This document shows positions 20,095-29,895 of a stretch of DNA of 64,000 bases, one piece after another (the stretch's first letter is position 1; every line of letters begins with the position of its first letter). The stretch lies in contig NZ_JAFCLZ010000010.1 of NCBI RefSeq assembly GCF_018130165.1, forward strand, positions 124,001-188,000. The letters run 5' to 3'. The notes below the pieces were generated by a model. It did not search any database. It saw nothing but the letters and a program-made list of their open reading frames with translations, and was not told the origin of the DNA. The DNA is from Bradyrhizobium sp. JYMT SZCCT0180 (lineage in GTDB: Bacteria > Pseudomonadota > Alphaproteobacteria > Rhizobiales > Xanthobacteraceae). Both the position numbers and the translations under genes were made by a program.

Positions 20095-21027
20095 ATGGCA
20101 GGTTCCACCGTCGAGCGAGCTTATAGAGGCGTGTTTCCGGTCGTCCCGACGGTGTTCGACGGCGACGGCCGGCTCGATCTCGACGGCCAGAAACGTGCCG
20201 TCGATTGCATGATCGATGCCGGCTCGCAGGGACTGTGCATCCTCGCCAACTTCTCCGAGCAGTTCGTGTTGACCGACGCCGAACGTGACACGGTGCTCGA
20301 CGCCGTATTGAAGCATGTTGCGGGACGCGTCCCCGTCATCGTCACGACCACGCATTTTGCTTCGCACATCTGCGCCGAACGTTCGCGGCGAGCCCAGCAG
20401 GCGGGCGCCGCCATGGTGATGGTGATGCCGCCCTATCATGGCGCGACCATCCGGGTCGGGGAAAACGCCATCTATGAGTTTTTCCGCACCGTTTCGGATG
20501 CGATCTCGATTCCGATCATGATCCAGGATGCGCCGGTCGCCGGCACGGCACTGTCGGCGGCCTTTCTCGCCCGCATGGCGCGCGAGCTTGAGAACATCGC
20601 CTATTTCAAGATCGAGACGCCGCAGGCCGCCGCCAAGCTGCGCGATTTGATCGTGCTCGGTGGCGCGGCGATCGAAGGTCCGTGGGACGGCGAGGAGGCG
20701 ATCACGCTGATGGCCGACCTCGATGCCGGTGCGACTGGCGCCATGACCGGCGGCGGTTATCCCGACGGCATTCGCCAGATCACCGATCCGTATTTCGCCG
20801 GCCGACGCGCCGAAGCGGTTGCAGCCTATGAACGTTGGCTCCCGCTGATCAATTATGAAAACCGTCAGTGCGGTCTGATCGCATGCAAGGCGCTGATGAA
20901 GGAAGGCGGCGTCATCCGACACGAAACCGTCCGGCTTCCGCTCCAGCCGCTGCATCCGGCCGTTCGGGCCGGGCTGATCGAAATCGCGCGCCCGCTGAAT
21001 CCGCTCGTGCTGCGCTGGGGCAAGTGA
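20095..21027 (+). CDS. DHDPS/NAL-family enzyme, probable 2-keto-3-deoxy-sugar-acid dehydratase or aldolase
   Basis: A 310-residue TIM-barrel protein of the dihydrodipicolinate synthase / N-acetylneuraminate lyase family. I prefer the ATG at 20095 because GGAG lies seven bases upstream; an ATG at 20089 is also in frame. The Schiff-base lysine is K172 (IAYFKIETP) and a GGGYPDG loop lies near residue 220. The overall pattern, including NRQCGLIACKALMKEGGVI, resembles the L-2-keto-3-deoxyarabonate dehydratase of Azospirillum. The surrounding dehydrogenase, mutarotase and lactonase fit an oxidative pentose or galactose route. A 2-keto-3-deoxy-acid aldolase is the main alternative. Confidence 0.8.
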   Translation: MAGSTVERAYRGVFPVVPTVFDGDGRLDLDGQKRAVDCMIDAGSQGLCILANFSEQFVLTDAERDTVLDAVLKHVAGRVPVIVTTTHFASHICAERSRRAQQAGAAMVMVMPPYHGATIRVGENAIYEFFRTVSDAISIPIMIQDAPVAGTALSAAFLARMARELENIAYFKIETPQAAAKLRDLIVLGGAAIEGPWDGEEAITLMADLDAGATGAMTGGGYPDGIRQITDPYFAGRRAEAVAAYERWLPLINYENRQCGLIACKALMKEGGVIRHETVRLPLQPLHPAVRAGLIEIARPLNPLVLRWGK

Positions 21028-21066
21028 GCCGCTGACATCGTTCCTCGAACGTCGAGAAGAGTTGAC

Positions 21067-21996
21067 GTGACCACCATTCGCATTGCCATCGTCGGCCTCG
21101 GCAAGATCGCCAGGGATCAGCATATCCCGGCGATATCAGGCACCGACGGCATCGAACTTGCGGCGATCGCCAGCCGCAATGCTTCGATCGACGGGATCGT
21201 GCATTTTGCGACGCTCGACGAACTGCTGGGCGCCAAACTCGATATTGATGCCGTTGCGCTCTGCACGCCGCCCCAGGCGCGCCATGCGCAGGCGGCGGCT
21301 GCGTTGAAGGCCGGCAAGCATGTGCTGCTCGAGAAGCCGCCGGGCGCCACTATCAGTGAACTCGATCCGCTGGTCGCTGCGGCCAGGCAAACCGGACGAA
21401 CGCTGTTTGCAACCTGGCATTCGCGTTTTGCGCCGGCCGTCGAACCCGCGCGCGCTTTCCTCGCTGGCCGCCAGATCAAATCCGTTGTTGTTGAATGGAA
21501 GGAGGATGTCAGAGTCTGGCATCCCGGCCAGGCCTGGATCTGGGAGCCGGGCGGACTTGGCGTGTTCGATCCCGGCATCAACGCGCTCTCGATCCTGACC
21601 CGCATCCTGCCGCGGCCGTTCTTTCTGACGGAGGCCGAGTTGTCCTTCCCGCGCAATCGCGCGGCGCCGATCGCGGCCGATCTCGTCTTTTCGGACGAGA
21701 CGGGGCTTCCGATCCGGGCGGAGTTCGACTGGCGCCAGACCGGCCCGCAGACCTGGGACATCCGGGTCGAGACCGATGCCGGGCGGTTGACGCTCTCTTC
21801 CGGTGGCAGCCATCTCTCGCATGATGGCCATGTCCTGGTTGACGAAAAGCAGGCGGAGTATCGCGGCATCTATCGGCGTTTCGTCGAACTGATCGCAAGC
21901 GGTGCGTCCGATGTCGATCTGTCGCCGCTGGTCCATGTCGCTGATGGCTTCATGCTCGGCCGGCGCCGCGACGTCGAACCATTCATCGAGGTATGA
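21067..21996 (+). CDS. Gfo/Idh/MocA-family oxidoreductase, probable aldose 1-dehydrogenase
   Basis: A 309-residue NAD(P)-dependent dehydrogenase starting at a GTG preceded by GAGAAGAG. The N-terminal Rossmann fold has IAIVGLGKIARDQHIPAI, and the family EKP motif is present as LLEKPPGATISEL near residue 95. The middle region (about 130-190), with WKEDVRVWHPGQAWIWEPGGLGVFDPGINALSIL, matches D-galactose / L-arabinose 1-dehydrogenases. In context it would oxidise the aldose to the lactone that the SMP-30 protein then hydrolyses. Confidence 0.85.
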   Translation: MTTIRIAIVGLGKIARDQHIPAISGTDGIELAAIASRNASIDGIVHFATLDELLGAKLDIDAVALCTPPQARHAQAAAALKAGKHVLLEKPPGATISELDPLVAAARQTGRTLFATWHSRFAPAVEPARAFLAGRQIKSVVVEWKEDVRVWHPGQAWIWEPGGLGVFDPGINALSILTRILPRPFFLTEAELSFPRNRAAPIAADLVFSDETGLPIRAEFDWRQTGPQTWDIRVETDAGRLTLSSGGSHLSHDGHVLVDEKQAEYRGIYRRFVELIASGASDVDLSPLVHVADGFMLGRRRDVEPFIEV

Positions 21997-21997
21997 C

Positions 21998-23104
21998 GTG
22001 ACGCAATCAGGCCAATCACAGACGGCGAAGATTGCTTGCGAGATATTCGGGCATCTTCCGGACGGCACCGCGATCGAAATGGTGCGGCTGCGCGGCGACG
22101 ATGGCTTTGAGGTGCGTCTCATCACCTATGGCGCGGCGCTGCAGTCGATCTTCGTGCCTGACCGGGCCGGGCGCCTTGCCGATGTCGTCCTCGGCCGCGA
22201 TGACCTTGCAGGCTATCTCGCGGTTCGGCGTTTCCTTGGCGCCACGGTCGGGCGCTATGCCAACCGGATCGCGGGCGGCACGTTCGAACTGGATGCCGAG
22301 CGCTTTCAGCTGCCCACCAATGACGGAGCCAATGCGCTTCATGGCGGGCTATCAGGCTTCGATCGCAAACCATGGACCATCACGGCGATGGGTGAAGACC
22401 CGTCGCCGTTCGTCACGCTGTCCTATGTCAGTCCTGATGGCGAGGAGGGTTATCCCGGCACGCTGAAGACCGAGATTACCTATCGCATTTCCGGTGGCAG
22501 CGAGCTTTCGCTCGAATTCTCAGGGGTGACCGACAAGCCGACCATCGTCAATCTGACCAACCACAGCTTCTTCAACCTCGCCGGCGTCGAGTCCGGTGGC
22601 GACGTGCTCGATCATCATCTGACCATCGCGGCGGACAAATATCTGCCGATTAGTGCCGCCGGCATTCCGTTGGGCGCGCCCGGCAAGGTCGATGCAACGC
22701 CGTTTGATTTTCGAAAATCCTGTCCTGTCGGCGCCCGCCTGCGCGATGCGACCGAACAGGTTCAGATCCGGCAAGGCTACGACCACAATTTCTGTCTGCC
22801 CGGCGGCGCGACCACCGAGCCGCGCTTTGCCGCCCGCGTGGAAGACCCGAGCTCGGGCCGGGTTCTCGAACTCTGGACCAACCAGCCCGGCGTCCAGTTC
22901 TATTCCGGCAATTTTCTCGACGGGTCCGTGACCGGCAAGTATGGCCGCGTTCACCGACAATATGACGCGCTCTGTTTGGAACCACAGGTCTATCCTGACA
23001 CGCCAAACCGTCCCGATTTTCCATCGGCGCGGCTCGATCCCGGGCAGACCTATCGTCACACGTCGCTGTATCGATTTTCGGTGAGCAAGGTTGCAGGGGA
23101 ATAA
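21998..23104 (+). CDS. Aldose 1-epimerase (mutarotase)
   Basis: A 368-residue GalM-family enzyme that interconverts alpha and beta anomers of free aldoses. The most plausible start is the GTG at 21998, two bases after the dehydrogenase stop; the frame upstream only overlaps the dehydrogenase. Conserved parts include LGRYANRI-like VGRYANRIAGG, NDGANALHGG, the catalytic His in NLTNHSFFNLAG, and a QFYSGNFLDGSVTGKYG segment. It would supply the beta-anomer to the neighbouring 1-dehydrogenase. Confidence 0.9.
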   Translation: MTQSGQSQTAKIACEIFGHLPDGTAIEMVRLRGDDGFEVRLITYGAALQSIFVPDRAGRLADVVLGRDDLAGYLAVRRFLGATVGRYANRIAGGTFELDAERFQLPTNDGANALHGGLSGFDRKPWTITAMGEDPSPFVTLSYVSPDGEEGYPGTLKTEITYRISGGSELSLEFSGVTDKPTIVNLTNHSFFNLAGVESGGDVLDHHLTIAADKYLPISAAGIPLGAPGKVDATPFDFRKSCPVGARLRDATEQVQIRQGYDHNFCLPGGATTEPRFAARVEDPSSGRVLELWTNQPGVQFYSGNFLDGSVTGKYGRVHRQYDALCLEPQVYPDTPNRPDFPSARLDPGQTYRHTSLYRFSVSKVAGE

Positions 23105-23114
23105 AGGAGCTCGC

Positions 23115-24002
23115 GTGGAAGAAGTCGGCACCAGCATCCTGAGCGATTGGCATTGCCATCTCGGCGAGGGCTGCACCTATGATGCGGCGACCGACACCGC
23201 ATGGTGGTTCGATATCATCGAGCGCAAATTGTTTCAGGCCGACCTTGCATCTGGCGCGGTGACTTCGCACGCGCTTCCACTGATGGCCAGCGTCCTGGTG
23301 TTCATCGACGACCAGCGCCAATTGCTTGCGACCGAGAATGGGCTCTATGTTCGCGACATCGCGGATGGCCGCCTCACGCTTCATATGCCGCTCGAAGCGG
23401 ACAATGCGGCAACCCGCTCCAACGACGGACGCGTTCATCCCTGCGGCTCGCTCTGGATCGGGACCATGGGCCGCAACGCAGAAAAGGGAGCCGGCGCGAT
23501 CTATCGCTTCTTCCGCGGCGAACTGCTTCGGATCTATGCCGACATTAGCATCCCGAACGCAATCTGCTTTTCGCCCGACGGCGCCACGGCCTATTTCACC
23601 GACAGCAGCGAGGGGGTCCTTTACCGCGTCGCCATCGATCCGACGAATGCGGTGCCGATCGGAGACCCCGAGACACTCTATGATAACAGGGGCGGGCCAG
23701 GCGGCCTGGATGGCGCCGTGGTCGATGCTGAAGGGTTGATCTGGAATGCGCGCTGGGGCGGATCCTGCATCGACGTCTACACCCCAGGAGGCGATCGGGT
23801 TCGCACCATCGGGATTCCGGCGAAGCAGCCGAGCTGCCCGGTCTTTGTCGGCCGGAATTTCGCTTCGCTGCTGGTCACCACGGCCTGGGAAGGCATGGAC
23901 GAGCATGCCAGGGCTGCCGACCCGCACCACGGCCAAACCTTCGTTCTCGACGTCGGCGCACGGGGGCGGCCGGAACCTCGCATCAGGCTCGGTTCGACAT
24001 GA
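23115..24002 (+). CDS. SMP-30/gluconolactonase-family sugar lactonase
   Basis: A 295-residue six-bladed beta-propeller lactonase. The GTG at 23115 follows a strong AAGGAG site. Metal-binding residues are visible as Glu in LGEGCTYD (near residue 16), Asn in NDGRVHPCGSLWIGTMG (near 105), Asn in ISIPNAICFSPDG and Asp in GGPGGLDGAVVDAEG (near 200). It would hydrolyse the aldonolactone made by the dehydrogenase. It is the last of five closely packed genes; 183 bp separate it from the transporter operon. Confidence 0.9.
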   Translation: MEEVGTSILSDWHCHLGEGCTYDAATDTAWWFDIIERKLFQADLASGAVTSHALPLMASVLVFIDDQRQLLATENGLYVRDIADGRLTLHMPLEADNAATRSNDGRVHPCGSLWIGTMGRNAEKGAGAIYRFFRGELLRIYADISIPNAICFSPDGATAYFTDSSEGVLYRVAIDPTNAVPIGDPETLYDNRGGPGGLDGAVVDAEGLIWNARWGGSCIDVYTPGGDRVRTIGIPAKQPSCPVFVGRNFASLLVTTAWEGMDEHARAADPHHGQTFVLDVGARGRPEPRIRLGST

Positions 24003-24185
24003 TGGGTCGCTTTACGATACGGCGCATGAGCGCTGCATGTACTTGCGGAACCACAAGGTGTGACCGATCATCCGTTCACGTCTCCGCCGACCCGACGTTC
24101 CCCAATGATGCGCCGATACGTTACCGGCGCCAAAAGCAAACCGCTGATAACGCGGCGATTAACGCTCAACACCTGGGAGTGAAAC

Positions 24186-25250
24186 ATGAAACTACTCAAA
24201 TCTGCCCTATCGGCCATCCTGCTCGGCGCGGTCGCCCTTGCGGAGCCCGCGCTCGCGCAAACCAAGCCCACTGTCGGCATCGCCATGCCCACCAAGGCTT
24301 CGGCGCGCTGGATCGATGACGGCAACAATATCGTCAAGGTGCTGAAGGAGCGCGGTTACAATACCGACCTGCAATACGCCGAAGACGATATTCCGAACCA
24401 GCTCTCTCAGATCGAGAACATGGTGACCAAGGGCGCCAAGGTCCTGGTGATCGCTTCGATCGACGGCACCACCCTGTCGGATGTGCTCAAGCAGGCCAAG
24501 GACAAGGGCATCACCGTGATCGCCTACGACCGGTTGATCCGCGACACCCCCAACGTCGACTACTATGCGACCTTCGACAATTTCCAGGTCGGCGTGCAGC
24601 AAGCGCAGTCGATCGAGGGAGGGCTGAAGCTGAAGGAAGGCAAAGGCCCGTTCAACATCGAGCTGTTCGGCGGCTCACCCGACGACAACAACGCCTATTT
24701 CTTCTACAACGGTGCGATGTCGGTGCTGCAGCCCTATATCGACAGCGGCAAGCTCGTGGTCGTGAGCAAGCAGATGGGAATGGACAAGGTCTCGACGCTG
24801 CGCTGGGACGGCGCCACGGCGCAGGCGAGGATGGATAATCTGCTCAGCGCGTTCTACACCACCAAGCGGGTCGATGCGGTGCTTTCGCCCTATGACGGCC
24901 TTTCGATCGGCATCCTGTCGTCGCTCAAGGGCGTCGGCTACGGTAGCGGCAATATGCCGATGCCGATCGTGAGCGGTCAGGACGCCGAAGTGCCTTCGAT
25001 CAAATCGATGCTGCGCGGCGAGCAATACTCCACGATCTTCAAGGATACCCGCGACCTTGCCAAGGTCACCGCCGACATGGTGGACGCGGCGTTGAGCGGC
25101 AAGACCGTCACGGTCAACGACACCACCACCTACAAGAATGGTGTCAAGGTCGTGCCGTCCTATTTGCTCAAGCCTGTCGTCGTCGACAAGACCAATTGGG
25201 AGAAAATCCTGATCGACGGCGGTTATTACAAGAAGGCGCAAATCAACTAA
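24186..25250 (+). CDS. chvE: Multiple-monosaccharide ABC transporter substrate-binding protein ChvE
   Basis: A 354-residue periplasmic sugar-binding protein with a clear signal peptide ([25 protein letters not shown]). Family blocks include [43 protein letters not shown], the sugar-contact [25 protein letters not shown] region, and [29 protein letters not shown]. In Agrobacterium, ChvE binds arabinose, galactose, glucose, xylose and related sugars and also cooperates with VirA. Only the transport role can be inferred here. It heads the chvE-gguA-gguB operon. Confidence 0.95.
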   Translation: MKLLKSALSAILLGAVALAEPALAQTKPTVGIAMPTKASARWIDDGNNIVKVLKERGYNTDLQYAEDDIPNQLSQIENMVTKGAKVLVIASIDGTTLSDVLKQAKDKGITVIAYDRLIRDTPNVDYYATFDNFQVGVQQAQSIEGGLKLKEGKGPFNIELFGGSPDDNNAYFFYNGAMSVLQPYIDSGKLVVVSKQMGMDKVSTLRWDGATAQARMDNLLSAFYTTKRVDAVLSPYDGLSIGILSSLKGVGYGSGNMPMPIVSGQDAEVPSIKSMLRGEQYSTIFKDTRDLAKVTADMVDAALSGKTVTVNDTTTYKNGVKVVPSYLLKPVVVDKTNWEKILIDGGYYKKAQIN

Positions 25251-25268
25251 GACGAGTTGTGACAAAGC

Positions 25269-25311
25269 GGATGGCCGTGGCAAAAGTGCGAAGCGCGTGC
25301 CCCGGCCATCC
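25269..25311. other. Hairpin between chvE and gguA
   Basis: GGATGGCC and GGCCATCC form a perfect 8-bp stem that can be extended inward by GGCA/TGCC after a small mismatch. It lies in the 91-bp chvE-gguA gap and has no T-run. As in many ABC operons, such a structure may stabilise the upstream binding-protein message and lower the level of the downstream membrane components. Confidence 0.55.
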
Positions 25312-25341
25312 CTGTCTTACTGCCTGTTCCAGGGAATTTGA

Positions 25342-26931
25342 ATGGCCACATTGCTTGAAATGCGCGGTATCGGCAAAGCCTTCGCCGGCGTCAAAGCGCT
25401 CGACGACGTCAATTTTACCGTGAGGCAAGGCGAGATCCACGCGCTGGTGGGCGAGAACGGCGCCGGCAAATCGACCTTGATGAAGGTGCTGAGCGGCGTC
25501 TATCCCGATGGCAGCTATGACGGCAGCATCATCTATGACGGCCAGGAGCGCCACTTCCGCGACATCAATGATTCCGAGGCGCTCGGCATCATCATCATTC
25601 ATCAGGAGCTTGCGCTGATCCCGCTGCTCTCGATCGCGGAGAATATCTTCATTGCCAATCCGCCGTCGCGCTTCGGTATGATCGATCGCGACGCAGTCTA
25701 CCGGCGGTCGCAGCAGCTGCTGGCGAAGGTGGGGCTCAATGAGGCGCCGGACACGCTGGTCACCGATATCGGCGTCGGCAAGCAGCAGCTGGTGGAGATC
25801 GCCAAGGCGCTGTCCAAGGAAGTGCGCCTTCTGATTCTCGACGAGCCGACCGCGAGCCTCAACGAAAGCGACAGCGCGGCGCTGCTGGACCTTCTGCTCG
25901 AGTTCCGCTCCCACGGCATGTCCGCGGTCCTGATCTCGCACAAGCTCAACGAGGTAGCCCGCGTCGCGGACCGCATTACGGTGCTGCGGGATGGCCGGAC
26001 TGTCGATACGCTGGATTGTGAACTGGGCGCGGTCGAGGAAGATCGCATCATCCGCAAGATGGTGGACCGGGATCTGGAGCATCGTTTCCCCAAGCGGGAG
26101 CCTGCGATAGGCGAGGTGGTGTTCAAGGTCGAGAACTGGTCGGTCTATCATCCCCAGCATGCCGATCGGCAAGTCATCAAGAATGTGGACTTCCAGGTTC
26201 GGCGTGGCGAGATCGTCGGCATCGCCGGCTTGATGGGCGCAGGGCGCACCGAATTCGCCATGAGCCTGTTCGGCCGCTCCTGGGGCCGCAACATCACGGG
26301 CCGCGCTCTGCTGCATGGTCGCGAAATCGACCTCTCGACCGTGAGCCGCGCTATCGACGCCGGTCTGGCCTACGTCACCGAGGACCGCAAGCAGCTCGGC
26401 CTGCTGCTCGCCGAAGACGTGCGCAAGAACATCACGCTTGCCAATCTCGATAGTGTCGCAGCCGGCCGCATCATCGACGACATCAAGGAGTTGCAGGTGG
26501 CGAGCGATTATCGCAACCGGATGCGCATCCGCTGTTCTGATGTCTATCAGACGTCCGGCAACCTGTCCGGCGGCAACCAACAAAAGGTGGTGCTGTCGAA
26601 ATGGCTGTTCACCGATCCGGAAATCCTGATCCTGGACGAGCCGACCCGCGGTATCGACATCGGCGCCAAATATGAGATCTATTGCATCATCAATGAGCTG
26701 GCCGATGCCGGCAAGGCGGTCATCGTGATCTCGTCGGAAATGCCGGAATTGCTCGGGATCTGTGACCGCATCTGCGTCATGAACGGAGGAGCCTTTGTCG
26801 GCGAGTTCGATCGCGCCGAGGCGACGCAGGAAAAAATCATGCGGGTCATCGTGCGCAAGGGCGAACAACTGGTCGACAGAGACCTGGAACGAAAGCTGGA
26901 AGAGAAGTTGTTGGGAGAGGCGCATCCATGA
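25342..26931 (+). CDS. gguA: Sugar ABC transporter ATP-binding protein GguA
   Basis: A 529-residue double-ABC ATPase of the ribose/xylose class. The first domain has Walker [10 protein letters not shown] (about residues 36-44), a signature at [16 protein letters not shown] and Walker [13 protein letters not shown]. The second domain has the usual degenerate P-loop (GLMGAGRTE) and an intact signature [15 protein letters not shown] with [11 protein letters not shown]. This asymmetry is normal for the family. It is coupled to gguB by an ATGA overlap. Confidence 0.95.
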   Translation: MATLLEMRGIGKAFAGVKALDDVNFTVRQGEIHALVGENGAGKSTLMKVLSGVYPDGSYDGSIIYDGQERHFRDINDSEALGIIIIHQELALIPLLSIAENIFIANPPSRFGMIDRDAVYRRSQQLLAKVGLNEAPDTLVTDIGVGKQQLVEIAKALSKEVRLLILDEPTASLNESDSAALLDLLLEFRSHGMSAVLISHKLNEVARVADRITVLRDGRTVDTLDCELGAVEEDRIIRKMVDRDLEHRFPKREPAIGEVVFKVENWSVYHPQHADRQVIKNVDFQVRRGEIVGIAGLMGAGRTEFAMSLFGRSWGRNITGRALLHGREIDLSTVSRAIDAGLAYVTEDRKQLGLLLAEDVRKNITLANLDSVAAGRIIDDIKELQVASDYRNRMRIRCSDVYQTSGNLSGGNQQKVVLSKWLFTDPEILILDEPTRGIDIGAKYEIYCIINELADAGKAVIVISSEMPELLGICDRICVMNGGAFVGEFDRAEATQEKIMRVIVRKGEQLVDRDLERKLEEKLLGEAHP

Positions 26932-28118
26932 GCGATAACACCGTGATGCTTCCCGAGGCGCGCAAGCATGCGGGCTTTCTCAAGGCCAATCTGCGCGAAT
27001 ACGGCATGTTGTTGTCGCTGTTCGCGATCATGCTGTTCTTCGAGATCGTTACCGACGGCACGCTGCTGCGTCCGCTCAACCTCACCAATCTGGTGCTGCA
27101 GAACAGCTATATCGTGATCATGGCGCTCGGCATGCTCTTGGTCATCGTCACCGGCCACATCGATCTGTCGGTCGGATCGGTCGCGGGTTTCATCGGCGCG
27201 ATCGCCGCGGTGCTGATGGTACGTTACGGCATGCATTTCATTCCAGCCGCGATCATCTGCCTCGCGCTCGGTGGACTGATCGGCGCGGCGCAGGGCTATT
27301 GGGTCGCCTATTTCAAGATTCCGTCCTTTATCGTCACGCTGGCCGGCATGCTGGTGTTCAAGGGGCTGGCGCTGGCGGTGTTGCAAGGTCAATCGGTCGG
27401 CCCGTTCTCACCGACGTTCCAGAAACTTTCCTCCGGTTTCATTCCTGAATTGTTTCCCGGCGCCGGCTCGCTTAACCCGACGTCGCTATTGATCGGCGCC
27501 GTGCTGGCGCTTTGCCTGGTGTATGTCAGCGTCACGACGCGCGCCCGGCGCGCAAGCCATGGCGTCGAGGTCGAGCCGACCGCGTTCTTTGTGCTCAAGA
27601 ACGCAGTCCTGTTCGGCGTGGTGATGTATTTCACCTATCTGATCGCTTCGCATCGGGGTCTCCCCAACGTACTGGTGATCATGATCGCGCTGATCGCACT
27701 CTATGGTTTCGTCACCGCGCGAACCACCATTGGCCGGCAGATCTATGCCGTCGGCGGCAACGAAAAGGCGGCCAAGCTTTCCGGCATCAAGACTGAACGG
27801 CTGACCTTCCTCACCTTCGTCAACATGGGTGTGCTGGCCGCGCTCGCCGGCCTGGTGTTCGCGGCAAGGCTCAACACCGCCACACCAAAGGCCGGGGTCG
27901 GCTTCGAGCTCGACGTGATCGCCGCCTGCTTCATCGGTGGGGCCTCGGCCTATGGCGGTGTCGGGCGGGTCGCCGGCGCCGTGATCGGCGCGCTGATCAT
28001 GGGAGTGATGAACAATGGCATGTCGATTCTCGGCATCGGGATCGACTACCAGCAGGTGATCAAGGGCCTCGTGTTGCTGGGCGCGGTATGTCTTGACGTC
28101 TACAACCAGCGACGCTGA
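26928..28118 (+). CDS. gguB: Sugar ABC transporter permease GguB
   Basis: A 396-residue permease with about ten hydrophobic segments, longer than RbsC and in the range of GguB/XylH. Characteristic parts are [30 protein letters not shown] near residue 65 and the C-terminal [38 protein letters not shown]. With ChvE and GguA it forms a complete multi-sugar importer next to oxidative aldose enzymes, so the two units probably serve one pathway. Confidence 0.95.
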   Translation: MSDNTVMLPEARKHAGFLKANLREYGMLLSLFAIMLFFEIVTDGTLLRPLNLTNLVLQNSYIVIMALGMLLVIVTGHIDLSVGSVAGFIGAIAAVLMVRYGMHFIPAAIICLALGGLIGAAQGYWVAYFKIPSFIVTLAGMLVFKGLALAVLQGQSVGPFSPTFQKLSSGFIPELFPGAGSLNPTSLLIGAVLALCLVYVSVTTRARRASHGVEVEPTAFFVLKNAVLFGVVMYFTYLIASHRGLPNVLVIMIALIALYGFVTARTTIGRQIYAVGGNEKAAKLSGIKTERLTFLTFVNMGVLAALAGLVFAARLNTATPKAGVGFELDVIAACFIGGASAYGGVGRVAGAVIGALIMGVMNNGMSILGIGIDYQQVIKGLVLLGAVCLDVYNQRR

Positions 28119-28215
28119 GGTGGGGACAGTTCGCCCAGCCGGGCGCCTATCGCGCCAATCTGCGGTTTGATACCGTCCGCCATTCCGGTCTTGGGGAACA
28201 TCGAGAAGTAACGCC

Positions 28216-29748
28216 ATGTATGACGTCATTGTAGTCGGCGGCGGTTCTGCCGGTGCCGCCGTTGCGGCCCGGCTCTCCGAGGATACGGCGAGGCGCGTGC
28301 TGCTGCTGGAGGCTGGCCTCGACTGGCGCGCCGATGAGGCGCCCTGGGAAGTCCGGACGCCGAATCCGATTCCGATCATTCACCAGCGCGAATATCAGGA
28401 GAAATGGCAGTGGCCTAACTTGCTGACGCGCCGGGTGGCGGGGCAGGAGGCGCGCTTCTATTGGCGCGGCAAGGGTCTCGGCGGCAGTTCGATGATGAAC
28501 GGCCAGATCGCCATCCGCGGTGTGGCTGACGCGTTCGACGAATGGGCGGCCGCCGGTTGCACGGGCTGGTCCGCAAAAGAGGTCATGCCGCTGTTCTCGG
28601 TCATCGAGGATGATTTCGAGTTCGGCGACCGCGCGGGCCATGGTCGCGGCGGGCCGTTGCCCGTCTACCGCGCGCCGCCGCAGATGTGGGGCCCGATCGA
28701 TCGTGGGCTCCGCGACGCCGCGCTGGCATCGGGATATCCGTGGTGCGCCGATCTCAACGGACCTGACGGAGAGGGCGTCGCCTGCTATCCGATCAACAGC
28801 CGCGACAGCCGCCGCATCACCACCAATGAAGCCTATCTGGAGCCGGCGCGCGGCCGCGCCAATCTGGAAATCCGCGGGCACGCGCTGGTCGATCGCCTCT
28901 TGATCAAGGACGGCCAGGCCACCGGTGTACGGGTTCATATCGAAGGGCAGGGCAGTTCGGAGATCAACGCACGCGAAATCGTACTGTGCGCCGGCGCCAT
29001 CCACAGCCCGGCGATCCTGCTGCGTTCGGGCATCGGTCCCGCCGATGAGCTGAAGGCGATGGGCATCGCGGTCGAGCGCGACCTGCCGGTAGGCAAGCAT
29101 TTCTTCGACCATCCGCTGTTTCGCGCGACCATCAAGCTGCGCGACGAATTTCAGCCGACAGATCCGGATACGCGTCATACCAATTGCTGCGTGACGTATT
29201 CGTCCGGGCTTGCGGATGGCGGCAAGCGCGACATGATCCTGATTGCTTTCAACCATCGCGGCATCGGCAACCCCGGCGCCATCGGTGCGGGGCTGTTCAA
29301 CGCCTATTCGCGCGGCACTCTGAAGCTGGCTTCGACTGATGCTTCGATCGACCCGATCGTCGAGGAAAACATGCTCGCCGATGACCGCGACCTGCTGCGC
29401 ATGGTCGATGCGGTGAAGCGGCTGGCCGTGCTCACCACAAGGCCGGCGCTGGCTGACATCGCCGAATGGATTCGCTTGATCGACACCGACCTGACGCTGC
29501 CGCAGGCCGCGGCGCTGCCGAACGGGGAACTCGAAGCGCTGCTCCGCCGCGACACCGGCGATATCCAGCACGCCGCCGGTTCCTGCCGCATGGCTGATTT
29601 CAACGACGCCAACGGCGTGGTGAATCCGGATGGCACCGTGAAGGGCATCGCCGCGCTGCGTGTGGCGGACGCCTCGATCATGCCGTCCGATTGCCGCGCC
29701 AACACCCATTTCACCACGGTGGTGATTGGCGAGGCGATTGCCCGCTGA
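28216..29748 (+). CDS. GMC-family FAD-dependent oxidoreductase
   Basis: A 510-residue flavoprotein of the glucose-methanol-choline family. The FAD-binding dinucleotide motif is YDVIVVGGGSAGAAVAARLSED at the N-terminus, the GMC signature is GKGLGGSSMMNGQIAIRG near residue 95, and the second signature GAIHSPAILLRSGIGP is near residue 260. The C-terminus ends with the conserved DASIMPSDCRANTHFTTVVIGEAIA containing the catalytic His/Asn region. The substrate is an alcohol of unknown identity. It follows gguB by 97 bp, so a role in sugar or sugar-acid oxidation is possible but not shown. Confidence 0.9.
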   Translation: MYDVIVVGGGSAGAAVAARLSEDTARRVLLLEAGLDWRADEAPWEVRTPNPIPIIHQREYQEKWQWPNLLTRRVAGQEARFYWRGKGLGGSSMMNGQIAIRGVADAFDEWAAAGCTGWSAKEVMPLFSVIEDDFEFGDRAGHGRGGPLPVYRAPPQMWGPIDRGLRDAALASGYPWCADLNGPDGEGVACYPINSRDSRRITTNEAYLEPARGRANLEIRGHALVDRLLIKDGQATGVRVHIEGQGSSEINAREIVLCAGAIHSPAILLRSGIGPADELKAMGIAVERDLPVGKHFFDHPLFRATIKLRDEFQPTDPDTRHTNCCVTYSSGLADGGKRDMILIAFNHRGIGNPGAIGAGLFNAYSRGTLKLASTDASIDPIVEENMLADDRDLLRMVDAVKRLAVLTTRPALADIAEWIRLIDTDLTLPQAAALPNGELEALLRRDTGDIQHAAGSCRMADFNDANGVVNPDGTVKGIAALRVADASIMPSDCRANTHFTTVVIGEAIAR

Positions 29749-29895
29749 TGATGCGGAAGACGGGCGTGTCGAACGCCGCCGCCATGGTGCTTTAAGAATT
29801 GGCGCTATAGGAATGGGCATTGTAAGAACCGAGAGCCGCTCCGTCCCCCAAAAGGAGGCAGGCCCGGCTCGATAGATTGCCACGAAGGAAATGCC

